From positions 1 to 25,292 of the IMG/VR virus record IMGVR_UViG_3300021420_000892: DNA of 25,292 nucleotides. One strand, given 5' to 3'. Source of the DNA: a virus. Below are positions 21,454-25,292 of this stretch, in pieces. Position numbers and translations under genes: made by a program. Every line of letters begins with the position of its first letter. Within the stretch, counting starts at the first letter, position 1. The notes under the pieces were generated by a model that saw nothing but the letters and a program-made list of their open reading frames with translations, was not told the DNA's origin and made no database searches.

Positions 21454-24189
21454 ATGAGTGTGTTGGGTACAACGGATGCGCCGCTGGATATATTTGGCGG
21501 GCTGGTCACGGACGTGGCTCCGGCGGATTTGCCCGCCGGGGCCTCGCCGGATTGCGCCGACGTCGCTTTTGTACCGGGCGCGGTGAAGACGCGGCCGGGG
21601 CTGCTCTCGGTGTTCGCCGCAATTTCCGGCAATCCTACGATCAACTACCTCAAAACGTTCATCCAGCCGAATCTTGCCGAAACGATGCTCGCGCTCGATT
21701 CGGCCGGATTGCTGTGGGGCGAATTCACCCCGGGCACGCTGACGCAAATCAATAGCGGCCCGGGTGGAAAATTCATTGCGCCAAATTGCCGCGCCAAATC
21801 CGCCACGCTTTTCGGCCGCGAGTACATCGCGTTCCATGACGGAAAATTCGGCATCGATATTCCGCGGCAATATGACGGCACGAATTTCGATCGCGTGAGC
21901 CAGGTGGGACCGGGCGCGGGTCCGGTGAGCGCATTCGATGCGCCGGCGGAGCCTGTTTACACCGTGGGCAATTCGCCGACGGGGGCGGTGCGCAACAACA
22001 ACGTCGTCACGATCACAGCCACCTCGGCGCACAATCTGTATCCGGGAGCGTCGGTTCTGATTGGCGGCGTCGTGGACACTTCGTTCAACGGCACTTTCGT
22101 CGTGCAGTCCGTGCCTTCGCCGACAACGCTGACGTATCAGCAGCTAGGCGCGGCGAGCAATTCGGGTGGCAGTTCCGGAAGCGCTACGGCGACGTTGGCC
22201 CCGCAGCTTTCGGCGGGCGTGCATCAGGTCTGCGTTCTCTTTAAGACGCGCCAGGGCTATTTGACGCAGCCGTCGCCGCCGGTGACCTGGACAGCTTCGG
22301 GCGGCCGCCGTGTGCAATTGATTGGGATTCCGCTGCCGCTGAATGACGCGAACGTAGTTGCGCGTATTCTGGCGTTTACTCCCGCAGGCGGAGGATCCTT
22401 TTACTACACCAGCGGGCTCCAGAATTCGCCGCAGATGATCATTCCGGATACGACCACCACGACTGTGACGCTGGATTTCTCGGATACCGCCTTGCTGGCC
22501 GCCACGCTGGCCGATCCGCAATTTCGTTTGGTGGAATTGGGCGAATGCGCGGGGGTCATCGGTTACGCTTCGCGGCTTTTTTGGTGGGGCGAGCGCAACA
22601 AGGTAGACAATTTCGAGAATCTCAGCTTCGATGGCGGATTCGTGAGCAGCGGAGTTGGCGTGCGGCCTCCGCTGGGCTGGACTTCCGACAATACTTACGG
22701 CGGGGCGGGGGGCAGTTCCTTCAGCCCCTTGTGGGGCGGCGCATGGGAGATCGCTGGTGATAATGTCGCAAACGATAAGGGCATGATCACGCAGGCGGCG
22801 CGCGTGGATTCGAGTGGCGTGCCCATTATTGCGCCGAACACAGCGTATTCAGTCCGCTTTCGCGCGATGAATGATCCCGCCAGCTCGACGCCAAGTTCAG
22901 GCAATCTGCACATTCATCTCTACAGCGCTTCGCAAAGCCTCGACGTGGGCTTCGATGTGGCGGCAACGTCGCTGACCACCAAATTGCAGGAATTCGCGGG
23001 CGTGCTCACCACCGGGACTTTCTCGCCGGTGCCTGCCGATTTGCTGCTGCGCGTTTATGCCGACGGCCTCAACCTGAATTGCGGCGTGATTTTCGACAAC
23101 ATCGAAATCTATCCGACAGCGCAACCATATAACGCGAGTATCGTGCGCGCGAGCCGCGCCGAAGATCCCGAAAGCTACGACGGCGTCGATGGGCTGCTCT
23201 CAGTCGCCGAAAATAACGGCCAGGCCGTGCGGGCCGCGTTTGTGTTGCGCGACCAGATGTATTTCGTGAAAGAGCACTCGATTTACTCCACGCGCGACGA
23301 TGGCGTCAATGAACCGGCCGATTGGACGTTGAGCGAAGTGTCGAACATAGTGGGAACGCCATCGGTAGATGGCGTGGATACCGGTGAAGATTGGGCTGTG
23401 ATCGCCGATCGCGCGGGCCTTTTTATTTTCGACGGCGGCGAGCCGGTGAAAATATCGCAGGAAATTCAGCCGCTCTGGGACACCATAAACTGGCAATACG
23501 GCCACACGGTGTGGGTGCGCGTGGATACGCGCGCCAAGCGGATTCTCGTTGGCGTGCCGACTGCCCCAGCCACGCAGCCGAACCGGGTGCTGGTGCTCGA
23601 CTACCGGAGTCTTTCGACTGCCGCTGACATTGCTACGTATGCCTCGGTGCACAGCAGCTCCATGACCGGGCGAATGATCTCCGTCGCGCGCGCGCGTAAA
23701 TGGGCGCCTTGGAACATCGCCGCCAATTCCGCCGCGCTTATCGAGCGCAGCGACGGCACAGCGCGGTTTTTTATTGGCAATGGCGCAGGCACAGGAAAGA
23801 TTTATCAGCTGAGCGACACGCAATTTTCGGACGATGGCGGGGCCATCGCGAGTTACTACACCACGTATTTCTTTCCCAGCGCGGATCAGGAAAGCGAACT
23901 CGGCGTGCGGGCGCATCGCAAGCTGTTTTCGTATTTGACCTGCTACGCAGAAGGGGCAGGGAACTTGAACCTGACTTCGTTCGCGGACAACGAGAGCTTT
24001 CCCGCGGTGCTGCCTTCACTGGCGCTGAGTTCCCCGGGTAGCAAGGATCTCGAGCTTTCCATCAATTTGCACGCGGAACGGACCGCGTTTCAGGTGGGCA
24101 CGAACCAGGCCGGTTCGTGGTTCCGGCTGTCGCGACTGGTCGCTTCGCTTGCGCCGGATCCGTGGTCGCCAGTGCGTGGCGGAAATTAG
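21454..24189 (+). CDS. Tail nozzle/stem-like protein with inserted beta domains
   Basis: ATG 21454, GGTAGG upstream; 911 residues. The N-terminus (DIFGGLVTDVAPADLPAGAS; FVPGAVKTRPGLLSVF) and the C-terminal part (EDPESYDGVDGLLSVAENNG, LRDQMYFVKEHSIYSTRDDG, DWAVIADRAGLFIFDGGEPV, RILVGVP) resemble the beta-propeller tail proteins of short-tailed phages (T7 gp12 or P22 gp10 type). This is known from family style, not from a search. Two modules look inserted: residues about 170-247 (TSAHNLYPGASVLIGG, NGTFVVQSVPSPTTLTY), related to a module of the tailspike-like protein, and residues about 385-558 (NFENLSFDGGF...GVIFDNIEIYPT), like a carbohydrate-binding jelly roll. The stop is one base before the next start codon. 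Confidence 0.72.
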   Translation: MSVLGTTDAPLDIFGGLVTDVAPADLPAGASPDCADVAFVPGAVKTRPGLLSVFAAISGNPTINYLKTFIQPNLAETMLALDSAGLLWGEFTPGTLTQINSGPGGKFIAPNCRAKSATLFGREYIAFHDGKFGIDIPRQYDGTNFDRVSQVGPGAGPVSAFDAPAEPVYTVGNSPTGAVRNNNVVTITATSAHNLYPGASVLIGGVVDTSFNGTFVVQSVPSPTTLTYQQLGAASNSGGSSGSATATLAPQLSAGVHQVCVLFKTRQGYLTQPSPPVTWTASGGRRVQLIGIPLPLNDANVVARILAFTPAGGGSFYYTSGLQNSPQMIIPDTTTTTVTLDFSDTALLAATLADPQFRLVELGECAGVIGYASRLFWWGERNKVDNFENLSFDGGFVSSGVGVRPPLGWTSDNTYGGAGGSSFSPLWGGAWEIAGDNVANDKGMITQAARVDSSGVPIIAPNTAYSVRFRAMNDPASSTPSSGNLHIHLYSASQSLDVGFDVAATSLTTKLQEFAGVLTTGTFSPVPADLLLRVYADGLNLNCGVIFDNIEIYPTAQPYNASIVRASRAEDPESYDGVDGLLSVAENNGQAVRAAFVLRDQMYFVKEHSIYSTRDDGVNEPADWTLSEVSNIVGTPSVDGVDTGEDWAVIADRAGLFIFDGGEPVKISQEIQPLWDTINWQYGHTVWVRVDTRAKRILVGVPTAPATQPNRVLVLDYRSLSTAADIATYASVHSSSMTGRMISVARARKWAPWNIAANSAALIERSDGTARFFIGNGAGTGKIYQLSDTQFSDDGGAIASYYTTYFFPSADQESELGVRAHRKLFSYLTCYAEGAGNLNLTSFADNESFPAVLPSLALSSPGSKDLELSINLHAERTAFQVGTNQAGSWFRLSRLVASLAPDPWSPVRGGN

Positions 24190-24190
24190 C

Positions 24191-24724
24191 ATGTTGAATA
24201 TTCCGCAGCTCGCGCAGGTGAAGGCGCGCGATCCGTATGTCTACGAATCGCTACAGCAGATCGTGAACGCCATCAATGCGCTCGGGCGCGCGACCGGCGT
24301 CGATCCTTCGGGGTCGATTTCACAGCCAGACAGAATCGGCGGCATCTCGGTGCTCGCGGCCAACGGTATCTTCGATATTGCCATCACCGATAATTCCGCG
24401 GTGCACCGTGGCATTTATTACTTCGCGGAATCCGATACGTCGCCGAATTTCACAGCACCGCGCGTGTGGTTCATGGGCTCGTCGCGCAACCTACGCGTTG
24501 CGCTCGGCAACCTCACGCTTTATTGGCGCGGCTACAGCCAGTACATCGGTTCAACCCCGTCTGCGCCGGTGACTTTTGGCTCGCCGCCCACGGCGGTGGT
24601 CGGCGGCGGGTCGGCGGGTCCAACGCTGCAGACTTCCGCGGGGAGCGGGACAGCGACGGGGCAGCAAGGCGGCAGCGGATTCGGAACCGCGCTCACGCTC
24701 CTGACGAACGCCACGACGGTGTAG
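24191..24724 (+). CDS. Short tail-associated protein (177 aa)
   Basis: ATG 24191, one base after the previous stop, so translation is probably coupled. A helical N-terminus (QLAQVKARDPYVYESLQQIV, NAINALGRATGVDPSG) of the type that anchors phage tail or fibre subunits is followed by an Fn3-like beta domain (FDIAITDNSAVHRGIYYFAE; RVWFMGSSRNLRVALGNLTL). The C-terminus is a low-complexity Gly/Ser/Thr tail (GGGSAGPTLQTSAGSGTATG). I infer a fibre or neck component bound to the nozzle-like protein encoded just upstream. No specific family is recognised. Confidence 0.7.
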   Translation: MLNIPQLAQVKARDPYVYESLQQIVNAINALGRATGVDPSGSISQPDRIGGISVLAANGIFDIAITDNSAVHRGIYYFAESDTSPNFTAPRVWFMGSSRNLRVALGNLTLYWRGYSQYIGSTPSAPVTFGSPPTAVVGGGSAGPTLQTSAGSGTATGQQGGSGFGTALTLLTNATTV

Positions 24725-24747
24725 CCCGCACAAGTAAGGGCTCTCAT

Positions 24748-24864
24748 TTCTCCCTGTGTTCTCAGTGCATCCACAGTCTCCGTATGGATTTCAGATTGAA
24801 TCCTGGCGCGAGGCCGGAAAGGATTTAACACAGAGGTCACTGAGGCACAGAGCGCACAGAGAAG
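24748..24864. repeat. Family F inverted repeat
   Basis: TTCTCCCTGTGTTCTCAGTG (24748-24767) is an imperfect inverted copy of CACTGAG (24838-24844) and CACAGAGAA (24855-24863) on the right. It resembles the ACACAGAGGTCACTGAG-type repeats seen in many bacterial genomes. It separates the tail genes from the GNAT-like gene and may have displaced that gene's ribosome binding site. Confidence 0.65.
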
Positions 24865-24902
24865 CCAACCTGTCGTTGCGAGTCAATTACGGCCAAAAAT
24901 TG

Positions 24903-25292
24903 ATGCAAGTGCACGCGTACACAGACGCGGATCTTGAATCTCTGCGCGCGATGCACGCAGGGCAGGGATTTGGCTACGCGCTTCCTGATCTCGCCGATCC
25001 GCTGTTTCTGGTGCGCAGCGTTGTGGAAGAAGACGGTCGGCCGCGCATGGCCGCATTCTTGCGGCTTACCGCGGAGGCTTATCTGCTTGCCGATCCGCTG
25101 GAGGGCTCGCCGCGTCAGCGCTGGCGTTGGCTGCTCGCGCTGCATGAGGCCGTACGGCAGGAGGCCGCGGCGCGCGGCCTTGCTGATGTGCAGGCGTTTT
25201 TGCCGCCGCGCGTGGCGCGCGCGTTCGGACGACGCCTGACGGCGCTCGGCTGGCGCCGCGATCCATGGACGTGCTACACGCGGCAGTTGTAA
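24903..25292 (+). CDS. GNAT-like acetyltransferase
   Basis: The frame is open from 24756, but its first part is repeat F; ATG 24903 (MQVHAYTDADLESLRAMHAG) gives a natural GNAT start, although no Shine-Dalgarno precedes it. The 129 residues show the family order: N-terminal strand and helix, central strands (DPLFLVRSVVEEDGRPRMAA; FLRLTAEAYLLADP), then a helix starting where acetyl-CoA would bind (SPRQRWRWLLALHEAVRQEA) and a last strand (WRRDPWTCYTRQL). The canonical Q/R-x-x-G-x-G/A loop is weak (EGSPRQRWRW), and the protein is short, so activity is uncertain. GNAT-like genes are found in virion blocks of some phages. The stop codon is the last base of the window. Confidence 0.65.
   Translation: MQVHAYTDADLESLRAMHAGQGFGYALPDLADPLFLVRSVVEEDGRPRMAAFLRLTAEAYLLADPLEGSPRQRWRWLLALHEAVRQEAAARGLADVQAFLPPRVARAFGRRLTALGWRRDPWTCYTRQL

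Noticed and set aside
16549-24189. Diversity-generating retroelement acting on tail proteins
   Set aside because: No reverse transcriptase and no template repeat with adenine-specific differences; the similarity of beta modules is at protein level only.
1-25292. tRNA, rRNA or attachment site
   Set aside because: No cloverleaf with conserved TTCGA/CCA elements and no direct repeat pair flanking the block was seen by eye.

Overview
The window reads as the virion-morphogenesis block of a tailed phage or prophage. Almost every coding region is on the + strand and closely packed. The organism is probably an Acidobacteriota bacterium, or a phage of one. This is inferred from the G+C-rich codon use, the abundance of secreted Ser/Thr/Gly-rich beta proteins, and the dense scatter of palindromic intergenic repeats; no rRNA, tRNA or housekeeping marker is present to prove it. 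No integrase, replication gene, lysogeny repressor or obvious endolysin lies inside the window, so the element extends beyond one or both ends or is incomplete.

Layout. Positions 1-5043 hold four proteins, three with Sec-type signal peptides. The largest has Ig-like and Fn3-like modules followed by a Trp/Tyr-rich helical domain. Positions 5040-5854 hold three or four small genes (two coupled by ATGA/GTGA overlaps), including a two-helix holin-like protein. The packaging and head genes follow: large terminase (5861-7345), a small coiled-coil protein (7382-7675), a portal-like protein (7920-10631), a scaffold-like protein (10675-11880), an inserted eight-repeat PQQ-type beta-propeller (about 12048-13265) and the major capsid protein (13678-14934). 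Two accessory genes (15083-16523, the second with a zinc ribbon) precede a 1016-residue beta-helix tailspike-like protein with a signal peptide (16549-19599) and a second holin-like protein. The connector/tail block ends the window: adaptor-like (20086), small beta protein (20967), nozzle/stem-like (21454), short tail protein (24191) and a GNAT-like acetyltransferase (24903). No tape-measure, tail-tube or sheath gene is visible, so a short-tailed (podovirus-like) particle is the best guess.

The most unusual aspect is the repeat content. At least six families of palindromic repeats (called A-F here) fill most intergenic gaps and have also entered genes without closing the frame. Two lie inside the portal's zinc ribbon, one lies near its C-terminus and another supplies its stop codon; one lies inside the scaffold gene. 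Family E is a hairpin with a constant architecture: 5' TTTRG, outer stem, one unpaired base on the 5' arm, inner stem, 5-6 nt loop starting AT. Its stem sequences differ between copies but stay paired, and most copies end in the tail CGACAACACCAAT. This points to a REP-like mobile hairpin or a selected structured element. Dense repeats together with intact structural frames suggest long chromosomal residence of a still-functional, possibly domesticated (GTA-like) particle module. That is an inference.
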